The notes under the pieces are model-generated. The model made no database searches, was not told the origin of the DNA, and saw nothing but the letters and a program-made list of their open reading frames with translations. Source: Roseateles puraquae (GTDB lineage Bacteria > Pseudomonadota > Gammaproteobacteria > Burkholderiales > Burkholderiaceae_C). From it: a stretch of 64,000 nucleotides of DNA. The first letter of the stretch is position 1. Each line of letters starts with the position of its first letter. This document shows, in pieces, positions 18,231 to 26,592 of this stretch. Made by a program: the position numbers and the translations under genes. Location: contig NZ_NISI01000006.1 in NCBI RefSeq assembly GCF_002205845.1, positions 62,001 through 126,000 on the forward strand, read 5' to 3'.

Positions 18231-18325
18231 GCTGGTCCTGTCGAAGAGTGTTGTAAAGGGGACGCCGGGCAGACGTCGAGGCCCCGTATTTTCCACGATG
18301 TGGCGACCACCCCGGCCTAGGGCTT

Positions 18326-19123
18326 TCAACCCCCCTTGAATTGCGCTGGCCTTTTGCCGGCCCAGGCGGCCTGGCCCTCGACCAGATCAGCCGAATCGCG
18401 GGCCCGCGCGATGTCCTGCGCCAGGCGCTGCGGATCGAGCCGGCCGGCGGCGATCGCGTTCAGGTGCTGCTTCATCGGCAGCAAGGCCAGCGGCGCCATG
18501 CCGAGCAGGTCATCGACGAGTTGCTGCACGGCCGCGTCGAGCGCGTCGATGTCGGGCAGCAATTGATCGAGGTAGCCACACGCCAGCAGTGCTGGCGCGT
18601 CGAAGCGGCGGCCGGCCAGCATCACCTGCTTGGCCATGGCCAGGCCCAGGCGGTTCACGAAGCGCTGCAGGCCGCCCGGGTAGAAATGCAGCCCGATGCG
18701 GGCCGCGGGCACGAACATCTCGCCCCCCGGGCCGCCGAGGCGGAAATCACAGGCCAGCGCGAGGTCGGCCGCGCCGCCGAAGGCGCCGCCATGCAGCCGT
18801 GCAATCGTGATGGGGCGCACGGCTTCCAGCGCATCAGCCAGCTCGCCGAAGCGCGCGCCGGCATCGATCGCGCCCAGCGCCCCGAGATCGAAGCCGGCGC
18901 AGAAATGACGCCCGGCCCCGGCCAGCACCAGCACCCGGACGGTGTCGTTCGCGTCCACCTCGTGCAGGAAGCCACGCAGCAGCGCAAGGTCTTCGGCGGC
19001 CAGCCGGTTGGCCTGCTGCGGCCGGCGCAAGGTGATGCGGGCAACCGCCCCCGTCACAGTCAGCTCGGGTGGCAGCCCGGCGCGGGTGTCATCGGGCAAG
19101 AGAGAAGCGTCCACGGGAATCAC
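18326..19123 (-). CDS. Enoyl-CoA hydratase/isomerase family protein
   Basis: 265 residues with a GTG start at 19123. Crotonase fold: first oxyanion-hole segment AGRHFCAGFDLGALG and second segment HGGAFGGAADLALACDFRLG. The glutamate usually following GGG in hydratases is not obvious (ADLALACD here), so a strict hydratase is uncertain; isomerase, hydrolase or a CoA-binding role are alternatives. Single gene reading away from the phosphatase at 19202. Confidence 0.85.
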   Translation of the reverse strand: MIPVDASLLPDDTRAGLPPELTVTGAVARITLRRPQQANRLAAEDLALLRGFLHEVDANDTVRVLVLAGAGRHFCAGFDLGALGAIDAGARFGELADALEAVRPITIARLHGGAFGGAADLALACDFRLGGPGGEMFVPAARIGLHFYPGGLQRFVNRLGLAMAKQVMLAGRRFDAPALLACGYLDQLLPDIDALDAAVQQLVDDLLGMAPLALLPMKQHLNAIAAGRLDPQRLAQDIARARDSADLVEGQAAWAGKRPAQFKGG

Positions 19124-19158
19124 GGCGCGTGCCGGCGCCTGGCTTTACAAGCCAGACA

Positions 19159-19203
19159 TTGTGACGACGTAAGCTCCGGTTTCCACCGTCACAAAACCGT
19201 CAT
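19159..19203 (+). promoter_or_regulatory. Inverted repeat and PHO-box-like direct repeat at phosphatase start
   Basis: TTGTGACG (19159-19166) and CGTCACAA (19187-19194) form a perfect 8-bp inverted repeat with a 20-bp spacer. Overlapping it, CCGTCAC-AAAA-CCGTCAT (19186-19203) has the PHO-box layout of two 7-mers four bases apart (consensus CTGTCAT). The second 7-mer covers the ATG, which is too far downstream for a normal activator site, so the assignment is tentative. A small TGGCTT/AAGCCA hairpin is at 19140-19154. Confidence 0.3.
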
Positions 19204-20869
19204 GTTGCCTACCCGCCGCCGCCTGCTGGGGCTGACCCTGGCCACCAGCCTCACCGCTGCCCTCACCGCCTGCTCGACCACGCCGCCGGCCACGCCGGTT
19301 GCCGCCGCAGCGCGCCCGCAACTCGTGGTGCTCGTCGTCATCGACGGCCTGCCCATGCGCCAGGTCACCGGTTACCGCGACCAGCTCGCGCCCGATGGGT
19401 TTGCCCGCTTCCTGGACCGCGGCCGCTGGTTCGCCGATGCGCACTACGCCCACGGCCACACCGTGACGGCCGCGGGCCACTCGGTCATGCTCAGCGGCGC
19501 CTACCCGCAGCGCAGCGGCATCATCAGCAACGAATGGCGCGACCCGGTGACGGGAGACCCGGTCTACAACACCGGCGACGCGGCCTACCAGTACATCGAC
19601 AGCCCCACGGCGCCGCTGTCGGGCACCAGCCCGCGCAACCTGAAGGTCGAGACCCTGGGCGACGTGCTGCGCACCCGCTCGCCCGCCTCCAAGGTGATCG
19701 GCATCTCGGGCAAGGACCGCGGTGCCATCCTGCCGGCCGGCCACAAGGGCACGGCCTACATGTACATGACGGAGACGGGCCGCTTCGCCTCCAGCACTTA
19801 CTACATGCCCGCCCACCCGCAGTGGGTGACCGACTTCAATGCCGCCAAGCCGGCCGACGCCTTCTTCAAGAAGACCTGGGCCCCGCTGCTGCCGGAGTCG
19901 GCCTACGCCCGCTCGGTGCCCGACGGCCAGAGCTGGCAGGTGGCCAGCGGCAACGGCAACAAGCTGCCCGCCGTCATCGGCGACAAGATGGATGCACCGG
20001 GCCCGCGCTTCTACGGCAACCTGCTGGCTTCGCCTTTCGGCGACGAGCTGACGCTGGCCTTCGCCCGCGCCGCCGTCACGAACGAAAAGCTCGGCCAGCG
20101 CGGCGTGACCGACATCCTGTCGGTCAGCCTGTCCAGCCACGACTACGTCAACCACGCCTTCGGCCCGGAGTCGCGCCTGTCGCACGACCACACGCTGCAG
20201 CTGGACCGCCATCTGCAGGCCTTCTTCCAGTTCCTGGACAAGACGGTGGGCGCCGGCAACTACGTGCTCGCGCTGACGGCCGACCACGGCTTCACCGACA
20301 CGCCCGAATGGGCCATCACCCAGGGTCGCGACGCCGGCCGCTTCACCAACGGTCCGGCGCTGGCGGTGGTCAACGGCGCGCTGGCTGCCCGCTTCGGCGT
20401 GGACAAGCTGGCCTGGAACTTCTCCGCCTCCGGCCTGCTGCTCAACGAGAAGCTGGCCGCCGACAAGGGCCTGAAGTTCACCGACGTGCAGGCCGCGGCC
20501 CGCGACGAGCTGCTCAAGCTGCCCGGCGTGGCTGCCGTGTTCACCCGCGAGCAGCTGCTGGGCAGCGACACGACCACGCCGTTCCTGGAAGCCATGCGCA
20601 AGTCCTACGACCCGACGCGCGCCGCGCAGCTGCAGATCGTGCTCAAGCCGGGCTGGATCTTCAGCTACCGCGCCGGCGGCAGCACGCACGGCAGCCCGTA
20701 TGACTACGACACCCATGTGCCGCTGCTGTTCTGGGGCCCCGGCTATGTGGGCCAGGGTGAAGTGAAGACCCGCGTGGAAGTGGCTGACCTGGCGCCCACG
20801 CTCGCCGGCATCACTGGCCTGCCCGCCCCGGCCCAGGCGCAGGGCCGCGACCTGAAGCTCAAGCCCTGA
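19202..20869 (+). CDS. PafA-like alkaline phosphatase superfamily lipoprotein
   Basis: 555 residues, type I phosphodiesterase/phosphatase fold. The N-terminus MLPTRRRLLGLTLA resembles a Tat signal and ends in the lipobox LTAC (Cys24), so it is probably an outer-membrane or periplasmic lipoprotein. Metal ligands and nucleophile are recognisable: Asp48 in VVIDGLP, the nucleophile Thr89 in HTVTAAGHS, HDYVNHAFGPES, and ADHGFTDT. This order fits PafA-type phosphate-irrepressible phosphatases, which hydrolyse phosphomonoesters. No Shine-Dalgarno site is visible before the ATG. Its 3' end overlaps the convergent PAS gene by 11 bases. Confidence 0.88.
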   Translation: MLPTRRRLLGLTLATSLTAALTACSTTPPATPVAAAARPQLVVLVVIDGLPMRQVTGYRDQLAPDGFARFLDRGRWFADAHYAHGHTVTAAGHSVMLSGAYPQRSGIISNEWRDPVTGDPVYNTGDAAYQYIDSPTAPLSGTSPRNLKVETLGDVLRTRSPASKVIGISGKDRGAILPAGHKGTAYMYMTETGRFASSTYYMPAHPQWVTDFNAAKPADAFFKKTWAPLLPESAYARSVPDGQSWQVASGNGNKLPAVIGDKMDAPGPRFYGNLLASPFGDELTLAFARAAVTNEKLGQRGVTDILSVSLSSHDYVNHAFGPESRLSHDHTLQLDRHLQAFFQFLDKTVGAGNYVLALTADHGFTDTPEWAITQGRDAGRFTNGPALAVVNGALAARFGVDKLAWNFSASGLLLNEKLAADKGLKFTDVQAAARDELLKLPGVAAVFTREQLLGSDTTTPFLEAMRKSYDPTRAAQLQIVLKPGWIFSYRAGGSTHGSPYDYDTHVPLLFWGPGYVGQGEVKTRVEVADLAPTLAGITGLPAPAQAQGRDLKLKP

Positions 20870-21500
20870 CGAGCAGCTGAGCCGCCGTCTCGCCCCAGAC
20901 GGCCTCGGTCAAGGCCAGCACGCCCAGCCGCCGGCCCAGCGCCGCGGCCTGGGCAGGGCCGGTGGCCGGCAGCATGACCAGCAGCCGGCCGTCGTCCAGC
21001 CGCATGCAGCCGTCCTCACCGCGGATCTGGGACAGCACCCGGGCCGGATCGCTACCAGCCGCAAGCGTGGCCACCGACAGCGGCCAGGCGCGCGGGTCGG
21101 CCAGCAAGGCTTGCAGCAGCTCACGCCCGACCTGGGTCGTCAGCAGTTGACCGGTCAGGGGCCGCGGGCCGGCCAGGGCGCTGATGTCGACGCCGGTGAC
21201 GGCCAGACCGCCACTGGCCGTGCGCTGCTCCACCCACCACAGACGCCGGCCATCACGCCAGGCCTGCTCGTAACCCCGCTGGGCAATGCGGCTGCGCCGC
21301 TCGGGCGGGTCCACCGGCCCGAGGCCGGCGCGCTGGGCCGCCGCCACCAGCTCGGGCCAGGCAGGCGTGACGTGCCCCTCCAGGCCCCAGGCCGCGCGGT
21401 AGGCGGCATTGGCCTGCAGCAGCCGGTCGTCGGCGTCGTACAGGGCCAGCATCAGCGGGCCCTCGGCCAAGGTCTGCCACCAGAGTTCGTCGTGTGTCAC
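20859..21500 (-). CDS. PAS-domain protein, possibly with a degenerate cyclase tail
   Basis: 213 residues with a GTG start (21500). Residues 12-110 read as a PAS sensor (LMLALYDADDRLLQANAAYRAAWGL, then RLWWVEQRTASGGLAVTGVDI). Residues 120-213 are weakly reminiscent of a shortened GGDEF domain (CMRLDDGRLLVMLPATG in the place of the GGDEF loop) but no signature survives, so catalysis is not expected. Probably follows the DUF2807 gene in one transcript (24-base gap). Function unknown. Confidence 0.65.
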   Translation of the reverse strand: MTHDELWWQTLAEGPLMLALYDADDRLLQANAAYRAAWGLEGHVTPAWPELVAAAQRAGLGPVDPPERRSRIAQRGYEQAWRDGRRLWWVEQRTASGGLAVTGVDISALAGPRPLTGQLLTTQVGRELLQALLADPRAWPLSVATLAAGSDPARVLSQIRGEDGCMRLDDGRLLVMLPATGPAQAAALGRRLGVLALTEAVWGETAAQLLVRA

Positions 21501-21524
21501 GCCCCGATTCTGGGGCGGCCGGGC

Positions 21525-22322
21525 TCAGCGGCGCTGGATCTCGCCCGAGCCGGTGACGCTTTGGCGCAACTGTGGCCGGCCGGCGTAGCTGACATCGCCC
21601 GAACCGCTCAACTGCGCGTCCAGTTGTTCGGTGACGCCGAGTGACAGGTCGCCCGAGCCACTGCTCTGCACTTTGGCCGCCCGGCCGGCCAGCGCGCGGG
21701 CGTCGACATCGCCCGAGCCGCTGAGGGTCCACGACTGCTGCTCGGCACGGCCCGCCAGGCGCACATCGCCCGAGCCGCTGATGGCGACATTCAGGTCCTT
21801 GACGTCCACCAGGCCGAAGTAGGCGTCGCCGGAGCCGTTCACGGTCAGGCCGAGGCTGTCGCCCTTGAAGTTGTCCATGCGCAGATCGCCCGAACCCTCG
21901 ATGGCGATGGCCTGCAGGCTGCGGGCGCTGAGCGTGACGGCCAGCGCACCGCGCGTGGTGAAGCTGGTGTCACGCTTCAGGCGCACCACCAGGGTGTCGC
22001 CCTCCACGACGGTCTCGACCAGGGGCTCGATGTTGTCATCGGCGATGACGGTCGCCTGGTCGCTGCCGCCCTGGCTGAGCTTCACGTCCACCGGGCCGTC
22101 CAGGCGCAGCTTGCTGAAGGCCGACAGCGCCCGCGTCTTCTCCACCTTGACGCCCGAGCCGCGCACACGGTGCTTGCCGCCGCCATATTCCACCGGGCCG
22201 GTGAAGCTGGCGGACCAGCCGTCGACTTCCTTCTTGATGCGCAGATGCCAGTCGTTCTCGCCGGCCTGTGCGGCGCTTGCGCAAAGCGCGGTGGCCAGGG
22301 CCAGCAGGGCGAGTCGTTTCAT
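21525..22322 (-). CDS. DUF2807 exported protein with GSGD beta-solenoid repeats
   Basis: 265 residues. Signal peptide MKRLALLALATALCASAAQA, then a head containing the phrase LSAFSKLRLDGPVDVKLSQGG that is typical of the DUF2807 (head GIN) family. From residue 135 on, the motif GSG(D/E) recurs seven times at spacings of about 15-25 residues, usually with an SGSGD core, expected to build a right-handed beta-solenoid. Such proteins are periplasmic or surface exposed; no activity is known. ATG at 22322. Confidence 0.82.
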   Translation of the reverse strand: MKRLALLALATALCASAAQAGENDWHLRIKKEVDGWSASFTGPVEYGGGKHRVRGSGVKVEKTRALSAFSKLRLDGPVDVKLSQGGSDQATVIADDNIEPLVETVVEGDTLVVRLKRDTSFTTRGALAVTLSARSLQAIAIEGSGDLRMDNFKGDSLGLTVNGSGDAYFGLVDVKDLNVAISGSGDVRLAGRAEQQSWTLSGSGDVDARALAGRAAKVQSSGSGDLSLGVTEQLDAQLSGSGDVSYAGRPQLRQSVTGSGEIQRR

Positions 22323-22449
22323 GAGGGTCTCCCGATTCGTCGATGCGGCGGCAGTGTGGCCAGCCGCACTGCCCCCTGCCCGGGGGACGCGACAAACTGC
22401 GCATTCGTGGGCATGAGCCGTAGCATCGGCCGATCACCAGGAGAGCCGC

Positions 22450-23328
22450 ATGAAGTGGGAAGGCCAGCGCGAGAGCGAAAACGTTGAGGATGCCCGCGGC
22501 AGTGGGGGTGGCGGCGGACGCGGCCTGCCCATCGGTGGGCGCGGCATCGGCCTGGGCGGCATCGTCATCGCGTTGCTCGCGTCGTGGGTGCTGGGCGTGA
22601 ATCCGCTGACGGTGCTGGGCTTGCTGAGTGGCGACGGGGGCGGCGTGGCGCCGGTGCAGGCGCCTGCGGGCGACTCCCATGCGCAGGACCCGGGCTACCG
22701 CTTCGTGAAGACCGTGCTGGCCGACACCGAAGACGTCTGGACCGCCTACTTCCAGCGCAGCGGCCAGGCCTACCCCATGCCCAAGCTGCGCGTGTTCCGC
22801 GGCAGCGAGCCGACCGCCTGCGGCCAGGGCGAGGCCGCCATGGGCCCGTTCTACTGCCCGGCCGACCGCAAGGTCTACATCGACCTGAGTTTCTACGACA
22901 CCCTGCGCCAGCGGCTCGGGGCGCCCGGCGACTTCGCGCAGGCCTACGTCATCGCCCACGAGGTGGGCCACCACCTGCAGAACCTGATGGGCACCACCGC
23001 CAACCTGGACGAGGCGCGCCGGCGGGTGTCCGAGCGCGAGATGAACGCGCTGAGCGTGCGGCTGGAGCTGCAGGCGGACTGCTTCGCCGGCGTCTGGGCG
23101 CAGCTGTCGCAGCGCAGCAAGGGCTGGCTGGAGCAGGGGGACATCGAAGAGGCGCTGAATGCCGCCGCGCAGATCGGCGACGACACCCTGCAGCGCCGCG
23201 CCCGCGGCACGGTGGTGCCCGAGAGCTTCACCCACGGCAGCAGCGCGCAGCGGGTGCGGTGGTTCAAGCGCGGGTTGGAGGCGGGCGACTTGAAGGCCTG
23301 CAATACCTTCGGCGCTGAAGCGCTCTGA
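22450..23328 (+). CDS. Neutral zinc metallopeptidase family protein (YpfJ-like)
   Basis: 292 residues. A glycine-rich N-terminus (GGGGGRGLPIGGRG) precedes one transmembrane helix (residues 34-50), then a catalytic domain with HEVGHH at 170-175 and the downstream LELQADCFAGVWA, where the aspartate or glutamate is the third zinc ligand. CGQGEAAMGPFYCPADRKVYIDLSF is a family hallmark. Anchored in the inner membrane with the domain outside. Ribosome site AGGAG precedes the ATG. Single gene. Confidence 0.9.
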   Translation: MKWEGQRESENVEDARGSGGGGGRGLPIGGRGIGLGGIVIALLASWVLGVNPLTVLGLLSGDGGGVAPVQAPAGDSHAQDPGYRFVKTVLADTEDVWTAYFQRSGQAYPMPKLRVFRGSEPTACGQGEAAMGPFYCPADRKVYIDLSFYDTLRQRLGAPGDFAQAYVIAHEVGHHLQNLMGTTANLDEARRRVSEREMNALSVRLELQADCFAGVWAQLSQRSKGWLEQGDIEEALNAAAQIGDDTLQRRARGTVVPESFTHGSSAQRVRWFKRGLEAGDLKACNTFGAEAL

Positions 23329-23349
23329 AGTGCTGGCCTGCGCCTGGCG

Positions 23350-24468
23350 TCAGTGGGTCGCGGCAGCCGCGCTGTCGGCGGCACTCGCCCGGCGCCGCAT
23401 CCAGGCCTTGCGCAGAAGATGCCGGATCAGCAGCCCGGTCGGCATGCGAAGCGCGTGCGACCGCACATAGATGCGCTGCCGAGCCCAGGCGGCGCGCACG
23501 CTTGTGGCGCCGGTAGCCGGCTCCAGCAAGGCTGCCTCGTAAACCGGCAACCAGCGCTGCCAGGCCCAATCGGGCGACGCGGAGGCCGACAACGCAGCCA
23601 GTGTTGCGTTGGGCACGTCAGTGCCGAAAAGGTGCACCAGCAGGCGCAAACCCAGCGACACCGGCCCCGCAAGGTCGTTGCCCGCCGCCACGGATTCCAA
23701 CCGCGCCCAGAAGTCCTCGGCGGCCGCGAACAGACCTACCATCCGGTGGGCATCGTGGAGATCGCGCAAGCCGTTGTGCAATTCCCCCTCGTGCATCAAG
23801 TGGGTCAGGCAATGGACCAGCAGGTCCTCCGGACAGGGCAGCCGCAAGGCCGGCAAACCGGGCAAGGGCCGTGAGCGGTCCAGAATAGCCTGAGCATTCG
23901 GTGCATTGCGCGCGGTGAGCGGCAAGATGTTGTGGTGCACGTCCAGCACCGTGCCCCGGCGCAAGTGGCTCATGGGCGGTAGTTCGTGCATCCACTGCCG
24001 GTAGTAGCGCTGGTCGTAGGGATCGGTCTTGGCACTGACCCAGCCGTGCAACATGAGGCGACTCTCGACATCGGCGAGCGCCGCCTTGGGCACCAGGATG
24101 TCGATGTCGCCAAACAGCCGGCCTGCGCCAATCTCGGGAAAGCCCATGACGTAGGCACTGCCCTTGAGCAGCAGCACCGGCACCTCCAGCACGCCCAGGG
24201 CAGCCTGCAACTGATGCGCCTCCCATCGGATCGACAGATGCTGGCGCTCGCCCATGGCATAAATGCCATCCAGGTGCAACTGCGCTTGGGGGTCGGCGCG
24301 CAAGCCGGCTTCCCGTAAGCGGGTGGTCAGCGCGCCCAGCAGGTTGGCTTCGCGCGCGGTGCTCACCAGCACCGACCAGGCCCGCGGGTCGAGCGCACTC
24401 GTGCGCGCCGGATCACGCAAGGTAAGCAGCAGCTCGCGGCGGGCTTTTGTGCGGCCAGGATCCGTCAT
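23350..24468 (-). CDS. Nucleotidyltransferase-fold protein of the HPr-rel-A type cluster
   Basis: 372 residues, NTP_transf_5 type. The nucleotidyltransferase core is visible as LLLKGSAYVMGF (98-110) and RLFGDIDILVP (117-127) with the metal aspartates Asp121 and Asp123. The rest is helical, with HHNILPLT and LLVHCLTHLMHEGE as expected for this family. It is the last gene of a coupled minus-strand operon; its ATG overlaps the HprK-related stop (ATGA). Proteins of this type recur beside HprK-related kinases; which substrate is nucleotidylated is not known. Confidence 0.85.
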   Translation of the reverse strand: MTDPGRTKARRELLLTLRDPARTSALDPRAWSVLVSTAREANLLGALTTRLREAGLRADPQAQLHLDGIYAMGERQHLSIRWEAHQLQAALGVLEVPVLLLKGSAYVMGFPEIGAGRLFGDIDILVPKAALADVESRLMLHGWVSAKTDPYDQRYYRQWMHELPPMSHLRRGTVLDVHHNILPLTARNAPNAQAILDRSRPLPGLPALRLPCPEDLLVHCLTHLMHEGELHNGLRDLHDAHRMVGLFAAAEDFWARLESVAAGNDLAGPVSLGLRLLVHLFGTDVPNATLAALSASASPDWAWQRWLPVYEAALLEPATGATSVRAAWARQRIYVRSHALRMPTGLLIRHLLRKAWMRRRASAADSAAAATH

Positions 24469-25334
24469 GATGCACAGATCTGCCGCACGCCCGCGATACC
24501 GTCCTGCGTTGAGCCGTACACGAGCTCATAGCAAGCGACCCCGTCGAACATCGCGCACAAGGCTTCGAATCCGGGAGCGCCCATGCGCTCGCCGTTGAAC
24601 GACTGTTCGGAGATCAACGTGAAAGCCTCCACCCGGCTCAGCGGCTCGACCTGGAGCGAGGCCCCAGCCTCGAACCTCGGGAACACCACCCAGGCCGCAC
24701 GCGCCCGCTCACTCGCCCGCAACTGAGACTCGAGCGGGCTCGCCGCGTGGGTCACCGTGCCCTTGCGCGTGTCGCGGTAGATCGGCCCGAGACGAGCACC
24801 GGGGAAAGCGGACACGACGTTGATCGAGGCGTTCTTCAGACTGATCGGCCGCGGATGCGGCACGAGCAGGCCGTCCACGGGGTCAAGCACCGTCAACTCG
24901 TCTGAGAGCAAGCGCCATCCCTCCAGGAAGGCCAGGGACGCGCACAGCGTGCTCTTGCCCGCGCCCGGAAAGCCCGGCATGACGATGGCAGCCCCGTCAC
25001 GCGCCAGCACCGCGCCGTGCATGACCAGCCAGCCCAGCGGACGTTGCGCGACGCACCAGTTCATGCCCCATTCGAACATCGGCGCTGCCTGCGCCGCCGG
25101 CAAGGGAAAGAAGGGCTCGACCCCGTCCAGCAGAAAGCGCGCCTGGGGCCGCCAAAAGCGCCGCACACCGCGGCCAGGCAGGATCTGGAGGTCGAAGTCG
25201 ACGAAGCACGCCTCGCCCACCGCACGCTGCGCCTGCGGATAGAAGGTCTGGATGTGCTGACGCACGGCCGCGAAAGGAGACCGCAACCGAACGTTGAAAG
25301 GGGGAATGTGAAGAGTGGCTTCGAACACCGTCAC
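24465..25334 (-). CDS. HprK-related kinase A
   Basis: 289 residues with a GTG start overlapping the PqqD-like stop (GTGA). P-loop GFPGAGKST at 121-129, preceded by WLVMHGAVLARDGAAIVMPG, and followed by LLSDELTVLD (Asp145-Glu146), the same layout as the HPr kinase/phosphorylase catalytic core but without the HprK N-terminal domain or the full signature loop. It probably phosphorylates a protein or small molecule other than HPr. Translational coupling on both sides indicates one functional unit with the PqqD-like and nucleotidyltransferase proteins. Confidence 0.88.
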   Translation of the reverse strand: MTVFEATLHIPPFNVRLRSPFAAVRQHIQTFYPQAQRAVGEACFVDFDLQILPGRGVRRFWRPQARFLLDGVEPFFPLPAAQAAPMFEWGMNWCVAQRPLGWLVMHGAVLARDGAAIVMPGFPGAGKSTLCASLAFLEGWRLLSDELTVLDPVDGLLVPHPRPISLKNASINVVSAFPGARLGPIYRDTRKGTVTHAASPLESQLRASERARAAWVVFPRFEAGASLQVEPLSRVEAFTLISEQSFNGERMGAPGFEALCAMFDGVACYELVYGSTQDGIAGVRQICAS

Positions 25335-25660
25335 TCGGGGGCAGGCGGAGCGACAGGTTGTATCACCCCGGCCTCAAGCAGCTGCGCCAGGGCAGCCTGC
25401 AGCTCATGGCCGGATGGCGCCGGGACGCCTGGTGCGTCGTTCACGCCAAGCGGCGCGGGTGAGGCGCCGGACTGGCGCCGCAGCAGTCGCGAGACGATGC
25501 GTTGGCCCAGGGCGTCGAGGACCCAATAGTCCCCTGAACAATCGTCGAAAGCCAGCCGATCCGAGCTTTCTTGCCAGTCCGGGCCCAGCCGAAGCTGTCG
25601 ACCCGCACGGATGGTCCACGCCGCCAGGAGGGCAGCGTCCCCATCCGTCACTGCTTGCAT
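25331..25660 (-). CDS. PqqD-family peptide chaperone of the HPr-rel-A type cluster
   Basis: 109 residues. Resembles PqqD-like winged-helix chaperones that hold the leader of a precursor peptide for its modifying enzyme: WVLDALGQRIVSRLL in the middle and HELQAALAQLLEAGVIQPV at the end match the second half of the fold. ATG at 25660 lies 13 bases inside the end of the upstream gene. By analogy with RiPP pathways, its presence implies a peptide substrate in this locus; none is named in the known gene set. Confidence 0.8.
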   Translation of the reverse strand: MQAVTDGDAALLAAWTIRAGRQLRLGPDWQESSDRLAFDDCSGDYWVLDALGQRIVSRLLRRQSGASPAPLGVNDAPGVPAPSGHELQAALAQLLEAGVIQPVAPPAPE

Positions 25661-26397
25661 AGATTGTCGACTGCCGCGTTGTCGTCGTACATGCCGCTGA
25701 TATAGGCGATCACCTCAGCCGGGCTCCAGGGCTTGCTGCACTTCATCGAGCCCGGGCAATACATGCCCGTTTTGCTCAGCTGCGTCCACATGTCGACGAC
25801 CTGCGCCTTCGTCATGGGGTAGCGGGTGGAGTTGCTGGTGAAGTAGCCCGCGTTCAGCCACGCGGCGGTCAGGTGGCGAAGCAGTTGCCCGGAGCCCGCG
25901 GCGCCGCCAAAGATGGCGTCGTTCGGCGCATTGAGGACCCACCACAGACTGACGCTGCCTTGGTACTGCGTCTTGCAGGTCCAGCCCGGGAACACGCTTT
26001 GCAGGCTGGTGCCCTGGTTGGTGATGTCGGTGAAAACCACCTTCTGGAGGGCGGTCGTGCAGGTCACGATGTTGCCGTTGACCTGCGGAAAGGTCGCGCC
26101 AGCGGGCGCCCAGTACGGCGAGTGCTGCGGCTGAACCCAGAAACCCGGGGAGCGACCGCCGGAACACACCGTGCTCGAGGCCGGACGGGGGCTGGTGTTG
26201 CCGCTCATGATGGCCGACGGGCTGCGGCAGACACCCCCGCCCAGCGCCGACTTGGCGCTGACCGCCAGCAACACCCCGGCGCCACCGCCGGCGCCTCGGA
26301 ACAACCGGCGGCGGGCCAGGTTCACGCCCGGGGCGATGGCCGATTGCGGCTCGCCGTGCAGCGCTCCCTGTTCACTGTCGAACCGATTGTTATCCAT
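25648..26397 (-). CDS. Exported cysteine-rich SPGFW-domain protein, candidate cluster substrate or partner
   Basis: 249 residues from the ATG at 26397. The N-terminus is Tat-like (ARRRLFRGAGG followed by a hydrophobic GVLLAVSAKSAL stretch at about 39-62). The mature part has seven cysteines (CRS, TVCSG, VTCTT, WTCKT, MYCPGSMKC, NLCKQ at the very end) and the phrase SPGFWVQPQHSPYW, reminiscent of the SPG(F/Y)W / QGYWKNH exported domain, followed by LRHLTAAWLNAGYF and YPMTKAQVVDMW, which fit the later parts of that domain. It overlaps the PqqD-like start by 13 bases, so it is part of the same operon. Function unknown. Confidence 0.72.
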   Translation of the reverse strand: MDNNRFDSEQGALHGEPQSAIAPGVNLARRRLFRGAGGGAGVLLAVSAKSALGGGVCRSPSAIMSGNTSPRPASSTVCSGGRSPGFWVQPQHSPYWAPAGATFPQVNGNIVTCTTALQKVVFTDITNQGTSLQSVFPGWTCKTQYQGSVSLWWVLNAPNDAIFGGAAGSGQLLRHLTAAWLNAGYFTSNSTRYPMTKAQVVDMWTQLSKTGMYCPGSMKCSKPWSPAEVIAYISGMYDDNAAVDNLCKQ

Positions 26398-26592
26398 TGA
26401 GTTCCCCTGGGTGCCGAAGGTGTGCAAGCCGCAGGCTCGCCTCTAAATTATCGCGTGGCCTCTCAGCGACGCCTCCCCCCGAATCAGGGTGAGGGCACCG
26501 ACAACCGTGTCACGAAGTCCGCAATCCCGCGAGGGCGGCGAGCCCCCCAGATGCCTGGGCTGTCACCGCAGCTGGCGTGACCCCGCTGCGCG

